Of a stretch of 64,000 bases of DNA, positions 1-8,268 are shown in pieces. Position 1 is the first letter of the stretch. Every line of letters starts with the position of its first letter. Both the position numbers and the translations under genes were made by a program. The stretch comes from Candidatus Saccharibacteria bacterium (GTDB lineage: Bacteria; Patescibacteriota; Saccharimonadia; Saccharimonadales; Saccharimonadaceae), in contig JAEUQU010000002.1 in the NCBI GenBank assembly GCA_016789455.1, positions 62,001 to 126,000 of the forward strand, in the 5' to 3' direction. The notes below the pieces were generated by a model, which worked only from the letters and a program-made list of their open reading frames with translations, did no database searches and was not told the DNA's origin.

Positions 1-320
1 GGCTTGGCACAAGTCGAGCCTGGGGAGTTGCTCAGGTTGAGCGGCGTGCCGGTGAAGGCCGGCCGCGGGTAGGCCGGCAGGTAGCAGTCGCCGGGGCGGG
101 CCTGCTCGTCGCAGCCGCTGGTGCCGCGGGTGTCGACGACCGCCTTGGCGACGACCGTCAGCTCCTTGCTGGCGTCAACCATAGTGGCTGTCACCGCAGG
201 GGGTCCGGGCGTCGCGCTGGCCGTGCCGGAGGCCTCGGAGCCGCCGCCACAGGCCGCGAGGGCCAGGGCGAGAACCAGGGCCAGGCCGGGCAGTAAGCGT
301 GCTAGCACGGTTCGGTTCAC
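1..320 (-). CDS. Lipoprotein of unknown function (3' part off the window)
   Basis: Reading from a GTG at 320, the product starts with a basic stretch and a hydrophobic segment ending in the lipobox LALAAC followed by GGG, so it should be cleaved at that Cys and lipid-anchored. A Ser/Thr/Pro/Ala-rich linker follows, then a domain with further Cys residues (GTSGCDEQARPGDCYLP) that I do not recognise. The start is chosen because an ATG two bases upstream is immediately followed by TGA and because GAGAGG lies just before the GTG. The gene runs out of the window, so its length is unknown. It belongs to the SD-led, GC-rich gene class of this window. Confidence 0.75.
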   Translation of the reverse strand, partial: MNRTVLARLLPGLALVLALALAACGGGSEASGTASATPGPPAVTATMVDASKELTVVAKAVVDTRGTSGCDEQARPGDCYLPAYPRPAFTGTPLNLSNSPGSTCAK

Positions 321-352
321 ATCCTCTCGGGGTTGGGGTGATGCACCGGGTA

Positions 353-381
353 ATTATATAATCATTATTCCGTCGGGGCAA
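353..381 (-). promoter_or_regulatory. Promoter of the lipoprotein gene
   Basis: TTGCCC (376-381) and TATAAT (353-358), read on the minus strand, are separated by exactly 17 bp. This leaves a leader of about 25-30 nt ahead of the GTG start, long enough for a ribosome binding site. Confidence 0.6.
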
Positions 382-500
382 AAAATACTGCGCGACTCAA
401 CATAGGGGAGTCTTATCCAAGCATTTTTTAAAAAGCCTGTGTTTAAATTTACACTTTTACTAAAAAGCATTATATTGAAGACAATAACGTAAGGATAAAT

Positions 501-977
501 ATGGAAAGTCAGCAACCCAACAACAATTACCAACCAGTAAACGCACCAGCTCCTGCACCGGCGCCGGCTGCTCCGGGCGCACCTGCCGCTCCTGGCGAAG
601 GCAAAGATTTTATGGCGGCTTCGCTGCTGTCTGCCTTCGTGGGTGTATTCGGTGTTGACCGTTTTTACCTGGGCTACACCGGCCTTGGCGTATTGAAGCT
701 TCTGACTCTTGGTGGTTGCGGTATCTGGGCTTTGATTGACCTCATTTTGATTCTCACCGGCTCTCTCAAAGATGCCGCCGGCCGGCCACTGGCTAACCGT
801 GAAAAGCATTTCAAGACGGTGTTGATTATCATTGGTGCCTGGTTCGTCCTGCAGACCATCGGTGGTATCGTCTCCTCAGCCACCCTCACCAGCCAGCTCA
901 ACAACGCCATGCAGCAGGAAATGAACAGCCAGCTGGAGAGCAGCGACTACGACTCTGACGAAGTCATGCCATACTAA
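501..977 (+). CDS. TM2 domain-containing membrane protein
   Basis: The first 35 residues are Asn/Gln then Ala/Pro rich and probably disordered. A TM2 domain follows (about residues 36-95): two transmembrane helices joined by a tight turn containing [11 protein letters not shown] and [11 protein letters not shown], the hallmark of the family. A third helix lies near residues 107-128, before an acidic Ser-rich tail. The molecular role of TM2 proteins in bacteria is not known. The leader is A-rich with AAGGA close to the ATG. It is followed 18 bp downstream by another membrane protein gene on the same strand. Confidence 0.85.
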   Translation: MESQQPNNNYQPVNAPAPAPAPAAPGAPAAPGEGKDFMAASLLSAFVGVFGVDRFYLGYTGLGVLKLLTLGGCGIWALIDLILILTGSLKDAAGRPLANREKHFKTVLIIIGAWFVLQTIGGIVSSATLTSQLNNAMQQEMNSQLESSDYDSDEVMPY

Positions 978-995
978 TCTCGCTGAATAAGCGTC

Positions 996-1355
996 ATGTC
1001 AGACGGCCGTACCGGCACTGCCCGATCCCAACGCATCCTCATGGAGGCCTTGGGGCTGCAGTCGCCGCGCGGCCGTCTCATGGTATTTACGGTGTTGAGC
1101 GTGGCAGTACTGCTGGCGCCGTATGAGTGGTTGGCGCATCTTTCGATCTGGCAGGCCTTAGGTATCCCGTCGCCCTCCATCGGGCTGACGCGTGCCTATC
1201 ACTTGTTGCTGCACGGCGACGTTGCGGGAGCCTGGCAGCGCAACCCGTTAATTTTTCTGGTGCTGGCCATCGGCCTGCCGATGCTGGCCTTCGACGCTGG
1301 CCGCGTCTTTCAGCAGTGGCGTGCCAGACACAGGCCATACCCGGCCAAAAAGTAA
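996..1355 (+). CDS. DUF2752-like small membrane protein
   Basis: A 119-residue protein with two predicted helices (about 28-50 and 82-102). Between them is SIGLTRAYHLLLHGD followed by AWQRNPL, matching the family pattern in which a CPxCGLTRA-type motif precedes a short loop and NPL. Here both family cysteines are replaced (SPSIGLTRA). The function of DUF2752 is unknown. It probably shares a transcript with the TM2 gene 18 bp upstream, and tRNA-Lys follows 75 bp downstream. Family assignment is by motif only. Confidence 0.65.
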   Translation: MSDGRTGTARSQRILMEALGLQSPRGRLMVFTVLSVAVLLAPYEWLAHLSIWQALGIPSPSIGLTRAYHLLLHGDVAGAWQRNPLIFLVLAIGLPMLAFDAGRVFQQWRARHRPYPAKK

Positions 1356-1430
1356 AATAGCCCTTTTCAAACGTGGCAAAAACTGCTATAGTCTCTCTGT
1401 TAGAACGCATCGCGTTCAAGTTACGCATAC

Positions 1431-1507
1431 GGGCCAGTAGCTCAGCTGGTTAGAGCACCTGCCTCTTAAGCAGGGTGTCGAGAGTTCAAGTCTCTCCTGG
1501 CCCTCCA
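1431..1507 (+). tRNA. tRNA-Lys (anticodon CTT)
   Basis: A complete cloverleaf: acceptor GGGCCAG pairs with CTGGCCC, the D-loop carries AGCTGGTTAG, the anticodon stem CCTGC/GCAGG encloses the loop CTCTTAA (anticodon CTT), and the T-arm is GAGAG-TTCAAGT-CTCTC. CCA is encoded at 1505-1507. The discriminator base is T (1504), unusual for tRNA-Lys, which normally has A73. A terminator hairpin follows directly. Confidence 0.95.
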
Positions 1508-1542
1508 AGAAAAATGCCTCACGCAAGTGGGGCGTTTTTCTT
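1508..1542 (+). terminator. Intrinsic terminator after tRNA-Lys
   Basis: AAGAAAAA-GCC-CAC pairs with GTG-GGC-TTTTTCTT around a gcaa tetraloop. The T-run lies on the plus strand directly after the encoded CCA. Confidence 0.9.
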
Positions 1543-1603
1543 GGCTGGAGACAGGAAGGGCTTGAGCGCAACTCCTTTGCTATAATAGCTACAAGGAGAA
1601 CCT

Positions 1604-1888
1604 ATGTCATTCCAAGCCTACCTAGACAACATCGAAAAGAACACTGGTAAAACCCCGGCTGAATTTATCGCCCTGGCGCAAGTCAAAGGCTTCGGGCCGG
1701 ATACGAAATCGGGAGAAATCGTCACCTGGCTCAAAGAGGAGCATGCGCTCGGCCATGGCCACGCGATGGCGCTCGTGCATGTCATCAAGCATGGCGCAGT
1801 AATAAGCGACAAACACGTCAAGTCCGGCGGTGTGCACGCCGACGAAAGTAATACGCTGCGGCTGGATGGTTTGGAGAAACGCTCATGA
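1604..1888 (+). CDS. DUF4287 domain protein
   Basis: The whole 94-residue protein fits the DUF4287 pattern: N-terminal MSFQAYLDNIEKNTGKTP, then GEIVTWLKEEHALGHGHAMALVHVI. These helical proteins often occur alone or beside DUF1801/DUF5655-type proteins; their function is unknown. A TATAAT box (about 1581-1586) and AAGGAG before the ATG give an ordinary led transcript. The stop overlaps the next start by 4 nt (ATGA), so the two genes are translationally coupled and head the run to 3493. Confidence 0.85.
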   Translation: MSFQAYLDNIEKNTGKTPAEFIALAQVKGFGPDTKSGEIVTWLKEEHALGHGHAMALVHVIKHGAVISDKHVKSGGVHADESNTLRLDGLEKRS

Positions 1889-2433
1889 CACCCCGATTCA
1901 TCTTCATCCACGGCAAAGGCACCACTCATTGGTCGTTCGCCTGGGCGCCATGGCTCAAGCAGGAACTCGAGAAACTTGGTGTGGAAACATTCTTCGAGAC
2001 TATGCCGGATTCTATCATTGCCCGCAGCGAATACTGGCTGCCATTCCTTAAAGACCACGTGCAGGCCGGCGAGAATGATGTCCTCATCGGCTGGTCATCC
2101 GGAGCGGTCGCGGCCATGCGCTATGCCGAGGGCAATACGATTCTGGGCTCCGTGCTGGTGTCCCCGTGCTACACCGACCTTGACGACGAAATGGAAAAGC
2201 AAAGCGGTTACTACGACGCGCCGTGGCAGTGGGAACGCATCAAGGCCAACCAGGACAAGATCGCACTCATCTGGGGTGACGACGACCCATATATCCCGCA
2301 AAGCCAGTTTGAGTTCATTGCAGAGCAGCTGGATGCGGCCCGCATCAAGGTAGCAGGAGGCGAGCACTTCATTGAGCGCGAAACGTTCCCGGAGCTACTG
2401 GATTACGTGAAGCGGACATATCTTGATGCGTAG
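1885..2433 (+). CDS. Small alpha/beta hydrolase (RBBP9/YdeN-like)
   Basis: At 182 residues it has the compact alpha/beta hydrolase plan of the RBBP9/YdeN group. FIHGKG follows strand 1, the nucleophile elbow is GWSSG (Ser71), the acid is in IWGDDDP (Asp132-134) and the His is in GGEHF (His161). The substrate is unknown; the family includes serine hydrolases acting on small esters or peptides. It starts inside the DUF4287 stop codon and probably depends on it for translation. Confidence 0.8.
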   Translation: MTPRFIFIHGKGTTHWSFAWAPWLKQELEKLGVETFFETMPDSIIARSEYWLPFLKDHVQAGENDVLIGWSSGAVAAMRYAEGNTILGSVLVSPCYTDLDDEMEKQSGYYDAPWQWERIKANQDKIALIWGDDDPYIPQSQFEFIAEQLDAARIKVAGGEHFIERETFPELLDYVKRTYLDA

Positions 2434-2450
2434 TCGCTATACCAGATACT

Positions 2451-3008
2451 ATGCATAAGACTCTATTGATAATCATCACCGGCATGCCAGGCACCGGCAA
2501 AACCACCTTGGGCCGGACGCTTTCAGAAAAATATCATTTCCCGCTCATCTCCAAAGATGTGCTGAAGGAACGTATGTTTGACACGCTCGGTTGGGATGAC
2601 AAAGCCTGGTCCTTGAAGGTAAGCGCCGCCGGCCACCGCATCATGGATTATGTAGTTGCAGAAGAACTGCGGACGGGGCACTCCGTCATCGTTGAAAGCA
2701 ACTTCAAGCAAGCGATCGACAGCGAACGCTTCACAAAGACACAGGCTGCGTACGGGTGCGACATCGTGCAGATACTCTGCTGGGCTGATGGCGAAACAGT
2801 GTTTGAACGATTCATGGCGCGCATCGGAACTCCAGAGAGGCACCAGGGTCACGTTGAAGCTATTTCTCCTGAGCAGATCAGGGAAGGGTTCGTGCGTGCC
2901 AACGGTAGGGATGTGCCGCTCGATATCAATGGCACGACCATCGAGCTGGACACGACGGATTTGGACAAGATTAACTACGAAAGCATATACAAGGCAATTG
3001 AAGCATGA
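2451..3008 (+). CDS. P-loop kinase / AAA family ATPase
   Basis: A P-loop GMPGTGKTT (residues 11-19) opens a 185-residue protein of the small-molecule or nucleoside kinase type, with no AAA+ oligomerisation features. ISKDVLKE and VVEESNF-like segments (here VIVESNFK) resemble substrate-binding parts of zeta-toxin or chloramphenicol-phosphotransferase-like kinases, but the substrate cannot be named. TATACC lies 7 nt before the ATG, so leaderless initiation is possible. The end overlaps the next gene by 4 nt. Confidence 0.75.
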   Translation: MHKTLLIIITGMPGTGKTTLGRTLSEKYHFPLISKDVLKERMFDTLGWDDKAWSLKVSAAGHRIMDYVVAEELRTGHSVIVESNFKQAIDSERFTKTQAAYGCDIVQILCWADGETVFERFMARIGTPERHQGHVEAISPEQIREGFVRANGRDVPLDINGTTIELDTTDLDKINYESIYKAIEA

Positions 3009-3493
3009 CCCGGCACTACGATGGCCTTGGCTTTCTCTTGCGCCAAGATGATAAGTGGTGGCTATGCCGATCCGCCAGTGATAATCCCATTGCCTATGTA
3101 AAGCTTGAGGGCAATACAGTCCAAGCGATGAGGGTCGAGGATGAAGATCCTTTCAACCCGTGGCAGCCACTTGCCTTGGGGAGAATCGGCCCCATAGCGG
3201 CCACGACATACACTGAGGGCTTCGCCAGAATCCGTGGCCTGGAATACTTCACTATCTATCATCACAACATCGTAGATGAACAGAAAGACAGGTTTTTCGG
3301 CTCAACCAGCGCCATTGTACTGGCCGATGTCTCGGCTAAGCATGAAGGGGAAGCATTTACCGCCGGAGGCTTTGACTTCTGTCTCTTTGATAGTGAAGCA
3401 ATAAGTGCTATGTACGAAGCCATGGGCGAGGCTGACTATATGAGACGCTATTTTCAGCTTATGCTCGCGCAGGCGCATCGGCAAGACGCCTGA
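3005..3493 (+). CDS. Hypothetical protein, 162 aa
   Basis: I do not recognise a family. The protein is soluble, mixed alpha/beta, rich in aromatic residues (KWWLCR, EYFTIYHHNI, DYMRRYFQLM), with no signal peptide. It is coupled to the upstream kinase by an ATGA overlap, so it may be that enzyme's partner. The coupling and a clean reading frame are the reasons for calling it a gene. Confidence 0.65.
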   Translation: MTRHYDGLGFLLRQDDKWWLCRSASDNPIAYVKLEGNTVQAMRVEDEDPFNPWQPLALGRIGPIAATTYTEGFARIRGLEYFTIYHHNIVDEQKDRFFGSTSAIVLADVSAKHEGEAFTAGGFDFCLFDSEAISAMYEAMGEADYMRRYFQLMLAQAHRQDA

Positions 3494-3548
3494 CACAACG
3501 GAGGGTTGCCGTTTTGATACAATAGAGATAGAAAAGAGGTATAGCATC

Positions 3549-4265
3549 ATGGCAGACGGACGCACCGCTATTTACGAAGATCTGACGGCATTGTTCTTTA
3601 ACGCCACCCTCACCAAATCTCCCGCGCCCAGCCATACCGAAAAACTTATTGCCATCAGCCAGAAGATCATGGAAAAGCAAGGCGTCAAAACCGAGCTGAT
3701 CCGCCCCGTCGACCACGACATCGCCACCGGCGTCTGGCCCGACATGCGTGAACACGGCTGGCAGACTGATGCCTGGCCCGAACTATATAAGAAAGTCATG
3801 GCGGCGGATATCGTGGTGCTGGCCGGCCCTATCTGGCTGGGAGACAACAGCTCGCAGATGAAAAAGCTGATTGAGCGGCTGTATGCCTGTTCCAGCATCC
3901 TCAATGACAAGGGGCAATATGCCTACTACGGCAAGGTGGGCGGCTGTCTGATCACCGGTAACGAAGACGGCCTCAAGCACTGTGCTATGAACGTGCTGTA
4001 TAGCCTGCAGCACCTTGGCTTCACCATCCCACCCCAGGCCGACGCCGGCTGGATCGGCGAAGTCGGGCCGGGGCCCAGCTATGGTGACGATGGCGCCGGC
4101 CTCGACAGCGACTTCACCAACCGCAACACCACTTTCATGACCTGGAACCTTCTGCACATGGCCCGGCTGCTGAAAGATGCCGGCGGCGTACCGGCCCACG
4201 GCAATCAGCGCAGCGAGTGGGATGCGGGGTGCCGGTTTGATTTTGAGAATCCCGAGCACCGTTAA
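3549..4265 (+). CDS. Flavodoxin-like NAD(P)H-dependent oxidoreductase
   Basis: It has the flavodoxin-fold plan of the NADPH-dependent FMN reductase group: an N-terminal LFFNATLTKSPAPSHTE loop in the position that binds the FMN phosphate, then VVLAGPIWLGDNSSQMKKLIER (the flavin isoalloxazine loop), then GGCLITGNEDG. At 238 residues it is slightly longer than typical, with a C-terminal extension ending near a GGVPAHGNQ segment. It probably reduces quinones, azo- or nitro-compounds, or acts in flavin homeostasis. The start has GAGG upstream within an A-rich leader. Confidence 0.8.
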   Translation: MADGRTAIYEDLTALFFNATLTKSPAPSHTEKLIAISQKIMEKQGVKTELIRPVDHDIATGVWPDMREHGWQTDAWPELYKKVMAADIVVLAGPIWLGDNSSQMKKLIERLYACSSILNDKGQYAYYGKVGGCLITGNEDGLKHCAMNVLYSLQHLGFTIPPQADAGWIGEVGPGPSYGDDGAGLDSDFTNRNTTFMTWNLLHMARLLKDAGGVPAHGNQRSEWDAGCRFDFENPEHR

Positions 4266-4285
4266 ACGGTATAATGATGGCAGAT

Positions 4286-4930
4286 ATGTCTAACGTCCTC
4301 TTGCCAGTCCCATTCGTCGAGAATCCTGATGACCGCTGTGTCCCAGCAGTCATGGGCATGGTGCTCGCCTACTTCATGCCGGAGCGCCATTTTTCAATGC
4401 AGGAACTCGAGTCGCTCTGCGGATATATAAAGGGTCAGGGAACGTGGAAGGCGCTATCGATGCTGAACATGGCACGGCTCGGTTTGCAGACGCATTGGAT
4501 CGAAGATTTTGACCATGAGCAATTCATTGCCGACCCAAAGGCGTACTTGCGGACGATCCTTGACGATGAAGCTTACGAATGGCAAGTACGTCATAGCAAT
4601 CTCGAGCTGGAAGCGGCAAGGATGAAGGAATATATCGGCAAGGGCCTGCCGCTTGAGCAACGCCAGTCGACCGCCGATGACATCCGCCATTTCCTGCGTG
4701 ACGGCTGGCTGGTTCATCTAGAGGTGAACGCCATGGCCCTGTACGACAAGCCGGGGTACGACGGGCATTCCATCCTGGTCATCGGCTTTGATGAGGACGG
4801 GGTCGTCATTCATAACCCTGATGGCGGGCATGGGAACAGGCCGTCGCAGCATGTCAGCTGGGAGCAACTTGATCGAGCGTGGAAAGAGTTCGGGGGTTCG
4901 TACTCGCTGTATGCGTTCAGACGTGACTAG
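4286..4930 (+). CDS. C39-like (papain-like) peptidase, cytosolic
   Basis: Cys18 in DDRCVPAVM, His161 in GHSILVIGF and Asn177/Asp179 in HNPDG are placed as in the peptidase C39-like family (Cys-His-Asn/Asp). No ABC transporter domain and no signal peptide are present, so this is a stand-alone enzyme or binding protein. TATAAT (4270-4275) overlaps the first possible ATGs (4274, 4277), so the ATG at 4286, 10 nt after the box, is preferred. The C-terminus overlaps the MazG-like gene by 20 nt. Confidence 0.75.
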   Translation: MSNVLLPVPFVENPDDRCVPAVMGMVLAYFMPERHFSMQELESLCGYIKGQGTWKALSMLNMARLGLQTHWIEDFDHEQFIADPKAYLRTILDDEAYEWQVRHSNLELEAARMKEYIGKGLPLEQRQSTADDIRHFLRDGWLVHLEVNAMALYDKPGYDGHSILVIGFDEDGVVIHNPDGGHGNRPSQHVSWEQLDRAWKEFGGSYSLYAFRRD

Positions 4931-5345
4931 CATATTGCTGCAGATCGTTGCTGCCCTGGAGCGTAAGTTCCCTGAGCATAATCATGGTTTTGCCTATGGC
5001 ACCCGGCTATGCGAAGAGACGGGCGAGCTGGCCGAGGCGCTTATGAATTTCTCTGACAATGCCACGGTGCCCGATGCTAAGCTGCAGCTCGTCAAGGAAT
5101 GTCAGGACGTGTTGAGGGTCGTGCTGGGCATCGCCAAAACGTATGGCGTCCAGCATGACATCGTTATCGATTTTCAATGTGACACCCAAGAGTCGCCTGA
5201 TGTCATGCGACTGGTGGTCCAGCTTGCCGCGGCAGCGGGGAACCTTGCAAATGCCATCAATCATGCCGAAGGCAGCCTGCAGTCCGACATGGAGCGTGAA
5301 ATACATGCAGCGCATCGCCGATACGCCGAGCAACACCTGTTATGA
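4911..5345 (+). CDS. MazG-like nucleotide pyrophosphohydrolase
   Basis: The 144-residue product carries EETGELAEAL followed by KECQDVLRVVLGIAKTYG, the EExxE...ExxD pattern with which all-alpha MazG-type enzymes bind Mg2+ and hydrolyse NTPs to NMP and PPi. It could act in house-cleaning of abnormal nucleotides. The ATG at 4911 lies inside the upstream peptidase gene; a longer upstream reading frame has no family similarity. The stop codon overlaps the TATGAT box that serves the next gene. Confidence 0.7.
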   Translation: MRSDVTSILLQIVAALERKFPEHNHGFAYGTRLCEETGELAEALMNFSDNATVPDAKLQLVKECQDVLRVVLGIAKTYGVQHDIVIDFQCDTQESPDVMRLVVQLAAAAGNLANAINHAEGSLQSDMEREIHAAHRRYAEQHLL

Positions 5346-5352
5346 TTGAATG

Positions 5353-5892
5353 ATGAACCTCATAGTACTCTACGGCCCACCAGCCTCCGGTAAACTGACC
5401 GTCGCCCAAGAGCTGTCCAAACTGACCGGTTACAAAATATTTCATAATCATCTGACGATGGATTTGGCCCGTGAGCTCTATCCTGATTTCAATGAGCTCC
5501 GGTTCAACTTAGTGAGTAAGCTTCGGCTGGAAGTTATTAAGTACGCCAGCGAACTAGGTACAGACCTTATCTTCACTTGCGTGTATGTTGGTGATTTGGA
5601 GGATGAGGCGTATATGGAGAAAGTGGTAAAGATTGTAGAAGAACACGGAGGCGACGTGCGGCTCGTCGAGCTGACCGCGCCGGATGCGACGCTGCTGGAG
5701 CGCGTGGGCAGTGAATCTCGAAAGCGCTTCCACAAACTGAAAGATGCTGAAGTGCTGAGGGTGCAGCTTGAAGACGGACGTTATCAAGTCTCCATGCCGT
5801 ACCCCGACATACTAAAACTTGATACATCCATGCGCCCAGCTTCCGAATCAGCCAGGCTTATCGCTGACCACTTCCAGCTCGGAGTGTCGTAA
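5353..5892 (+). CDS. P-loop kinase (shikimate/gluconate kinase-like AAA protein)
   Basis: GPPASGKLT (8-16) is the Walker A loop. FHNHLTMDLARE and a C-terminal SMPYPDILKLDTS segment fit the small kinase fold seen in several AAA-annotated proteins. The phosphate acceptor is unknown. Two ATGs are possible (5350, 5353); the second lies 6 nt after TATGAT (5341-5346), matching the spacing seen at many genes here, so a leaderless start is preferred. The gene closes the small-enzyme run that begins at 1604. Confidence 0.75.
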   Translation: MNLIVLYGPPASGKLTVAQELSKLTGYKIFHNHLTMDLARELYPDFNELRFNLVSKLRLEVIKYASELGTDLIFTCVYVGDLEDEAYMEKVVKIVEEHGGDVRLVELTAPDATLLERVGSESRKRFHKLKDAEVLRVQLEDGRYQVSMPYPDILKLDTSMRPASESARLIADHFQLGVS

Positions 5893-5932
5893 GGTATACT
5901 AACGACACACAGTATCTAAACAAAAACACATC

Positions 5933-7183
5933 ATGCAAAAACAACATCAGGCTGGCTTTCATATCACCCTCATCCTTTTGGTGGTCGCCGTCGTCGGCGT
6001 CGCCGGTCTGATTGGCTACCGGCTCATCAGCACCCATGATGTCGCCCGCGACGAGCAGGACGCTCCCCGCCAACAGGCGCGGCCCGCTCCTGAGAACGGC
6101 TTCGCTGCCCAGTATAAAGACGCCTGCAAGCCCCGGGACGTCACATTCACCAGCGGCCCGATGCCAGCCGACCAACTGGCCTATATCGAGCCGCTTGGCA
6201 AAGTAGGCGACGGCCACGTCACCCCGACCGATCATGTATACGTGCATCCGCCCGACATGAACGCCGGCGATGTGTACGATGCCGTCATGCCAGCCGATGG
6301 CACGGTAGTGGAGATTGCCGCCATGCCGTCGCAGTATGTCGGTGACCGCGACATCCAGACGTCACCCGAGGATCACCGTCTGGTGGTGGCGCACAACTGC
6401 GAGCTGTACTCGATCTTCATCCATATCCATAAACTGGCACCCAAGCTGGCCGATGCGGTAAAAGGCCTGCAGCCCAACCAGTCCAAGCGGGTGAGCCTGG
6501 AGCTGAAAGCCGGAGACAAGTTAGGAAAAGTCGGCGGCCATGGCTACGACTGGACCTCTGTCGATACGACCAAGCAGCTCAGCGGCTTCATCACACCGGA
6601 TAACTACAAGGGAGAGTCCTGGAAAATCCACACCGTCAGTCCGTTCGATATGTACGAGGGCGCGTTGAAACAGGAGCTCGAGGCCAAAAGCCTGCGTGCC
6701 CGGGCACCACTTGGCGGCAAGATTGACTGGGACCAGCCCGGCAAGCTGATCGGCAACTGGTTCCGCGAGGGGAGCGGCGGCTATGCCGGCACTAATAATA
6801 ACCAGGGTCGGTATTGGGATGCGCATCTCTCCATCGCGCCCGATTTCATCGACGGCGTGACGACCATCGTATCGATTGGCAACTGGGAGGGCAAGGCGGC
6901 CCAGCTCGTGGCAAAGGGCGGTTTCAAGCCAGAAACGGTTACTCCAGCCAATGGTCCCGTCAAGGTCGAGCTGGCGCGGATCAGCTACGTCCTGCCGGAT
7001 GGCAGCCCTTGGTACGGCGGCGCGCCGGTCAAAGGCATGACGGCCAATGCTACCGGGGAGACACTCGGCACCATCATGTTCGAGGTCCAAAAAGGGGAGC
7101 GGCTGAAGGTTGAGAAGTTCGTCGGCAAGACGGCGGCGCAGGTACATGGCTTTACGGCTGAGGCGCAAACCTATACTCGCTAG
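5933..7183 (+). CDS. Membrane-anchored protein with M23-like hybrid motif
   Basis: One N-terminal helix (about 9-30) anchors a 416-residue extracellular protein. The central part (about 85-215) resembles the duplicated hybrid motif of M23/lysostaphin-type domains: MPADGTVVEI, VVAHNCELYSIFIHIHKL, then LKAGDKLGKVGGHGYDW. The HxH-like element (HIHKL) is present, but I cannot assign a complete zinc site, so activity is uncertain. The C-terminal third is a separate beta-rich region ending in repeats of the type TxGExxGTIMFEV. The leader is A/C-rich (about 5901-5932) with no Shine-Dalgarno. Confidence 0.6.
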   Translation: MQKQHQAGFHITLILLVVAVVGVAGLIGYRLISTHDVARDEQDAPRQQARPAPENGFAAQYKDACKPRDVTFTSGPMPADQLAYIEPLGKVGDGHVTPTDHVYVHPPDMNAGDVYDAVMPADGTVVEIAAMPSQYVGDRDIQTSPEDHRLVVAHNCELYSIFIHIHKLAPKLADAVKGLQPNQSKRVSLELKAGDKLGKVGGHGYDWTSVDTTKQLSGFITPDNYKGESWKIHTVSPFDMYEGALKQELEAKSLRARAPLGGKIDWDQPGKLIGNWFREGSGGYAGTNNNQGRYWDAHLSIAPDFIDGVTTIVSIGNWEGKAAQLVAKGGFKPETVTPANGPVKVELARISYVLPDGSPWYGGAPVKGMTANATGETLGTIMFEVQKGERLKVEKFVGKTAAQVHGFTAEAQTYTR

Positions 7184-7197
7184 AGGTACATGGCTAT

Positions 7198-7554
7198 ATG
7201 AAACTGCTACCCCTCACTCATAAGAAAATCATGCTTATAATGGCTGCGGCGTTCCTGCTGACGACGGCGCTCTCGTTGGCTACCGTCTTTAGGACCGTTG
7301 AAAGATACGACCCTTCTATCGCATCCGATGACCAGATCGTCACCACCACCTATACCTACGGGCTTTTTGCGCCGATCTATACCACCAAGCAGGCAAGTTG
7401 CTTCTGTGGCGAGCAGCCGGTTCACACTACTTTTTCTCAGAGCGGCATCATGACTAATCTCGGCGTGGCGGCGGCCGTCGGTCTAGCGGCGGGTCTGTTG
7501 GCGCTGGTCGTGCGCAGTGTCATGCCGGCAGGCAGCCGGATCAGAAACGGATAG
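7198..7554 (+). CDS. Small membrane protein, two helices
   Basis: The 118-residue protein has helices near 10-30 and 85-107, with an extracytoplasmic loop between them that carries a CFC pair (ASCFCGEQP). I recognise no family. It follows the M23-like gene by 14 bp and probably shares its transcript. Its 3' end overlaps the convergent gene 7541-7774 by 14 nt. Confidence 0.6.
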   Translation: MKLLPLTHKKIMLIMAAAFLLTTALSLATVFRTVERYDPSIASDDQIVTTTYTYGLFAPIYTTKQASCFCGEQPVHTTFSQSGIMTNLGVAAAVGLAAGLLALVVRSVMPAGSRIRNG

Positions 7555-7774
7555 TCTGCCGCAGCTCGGCAAGCGCTTCCTGCGGGGTGGCGCCCCGGGC
7601 GATGTCGATGGCTAGCGATCCGAGACCGAACGACACCACTTCGATCAGGAAAAACGCGATTGTCTTCATGTCGAGCAATGCGCCGGGGAGAAAATAGAAA
7701 AGTGCCGCAGCGGTCAGCGCCAGACTGGCGATGCCGGCAAGCAGGGCAGTGATGATACGCGGAGTGGTGCTCAT
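7541..7774 (-). CDS. Small membrane protein, 77 aa
   Basis: Two hydrophobic helices (about 7-30 and 37-58) and a short amphipathic C-terminus (GATPQEALAELRQTIRF). No family is recognised. On the minus strand TACAAT lies 11 nt before the ATG. It overlaps the 3' end of the convergent neighbour. Confidence 0.6.
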   Translation of the reverse strand: MSTTPRIITALLAGIASLALTAAALFYFLPGALLDMKTIAFFLIEVVSFGLGSLAIDIARGATPQEALAELRQTIRF

Positions 7775-7818
7775 AAGCTGGCTTTATTGTAGCAGCAAAC
7801 AGGCGGCGTGCGGCACAG

Positions 7819-7881
7819 AAAAGCCCACCCCGAAGGGCCAGGGCAGGCGAGGGGTCGCGCTGCGGGCTCTTCTGGGTGGGC
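7819..7881 (-). terminator. GC-rich hairpin terminator of 7903-8229
   Basis: GCCCACCC (7823-7830) pairs with GGGTGGGC (7874-7881); on the minus strand the second arm is followed by TTTTC. The long loop contains a smaller GC-rich hairpin. Confidence 0.6.
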
Positions 7882-7902
7882 GGTTGGGCCCTCCGGTGGC
7901 CG

Positions 7903-8229
7903 TCAGGCCTTGGGTGCATCGATGCGGCGCATCCGGTCCGTGCCGTCCTTGGTGATGGAAGGCAGCGCCCACTCGACGAAGGTGGCGCGAAGGATGGCGT
8001 TGGTAACAAAGCGCCGTCCCACGTCCAGCACGATCAGGTGCAGGCCGGCCAGGACCTTGTCGAAGGACGTCTGGTCCCACAGCACGATGTCGCCGGGTTC
8101 AGCCTGCTTGGCGGACTTCCGGGTGACGTCGTACTCCCACTCGTTGTCGGGAACCGGGGTGATGCACACCCGCCGCTTGACGGACCTGATGAAGTACCAC
8201 GTACCCGTTTGCTCCTGTGATTCGGTCAC
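7903..8229 (-). CDS. Hypothetical protein, 108 aa (GC-rich SD-led class)
   Basis: A soluble protein with no family I recognise; GDIVLWDQTSFDKVLAGLHLIVLDVG suggests a small beta-rich fold. The GTG start is set by AAGGAG six bases upstream. It has its own promoter (8269-8297) and a large GC-rich hairpin downstream, the signature shared with 1-320, 16945-18069, 41520-42719, 48639-49268 and 56428-57090. The base composition is GC-richer than its neighbours. Confidence 0.7.
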   Translation of the reverse strand: MTESQEQTGTWYFIRSVKRRVCITPVPDNEWEYDVTRKSAKQAEPGDIVLWDQTSFDKVLAGLHLIVLDVGRRFVTNAILRATFVEWALPSITKDGTDRMRRIDAPKA

Positions 8230-8268
8230 CGTGTGCTCCTTGCACAGAGTAGGAATGGGCTACCTTTT

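Noticed and set aside
7437-8009. 190-codon minus-strand frame over 7437-8009
   Set aside because: It overlaps the terminator and parts of two better supported genes and has Arg/Pro/Ala-biased composition typical of shadow frames.
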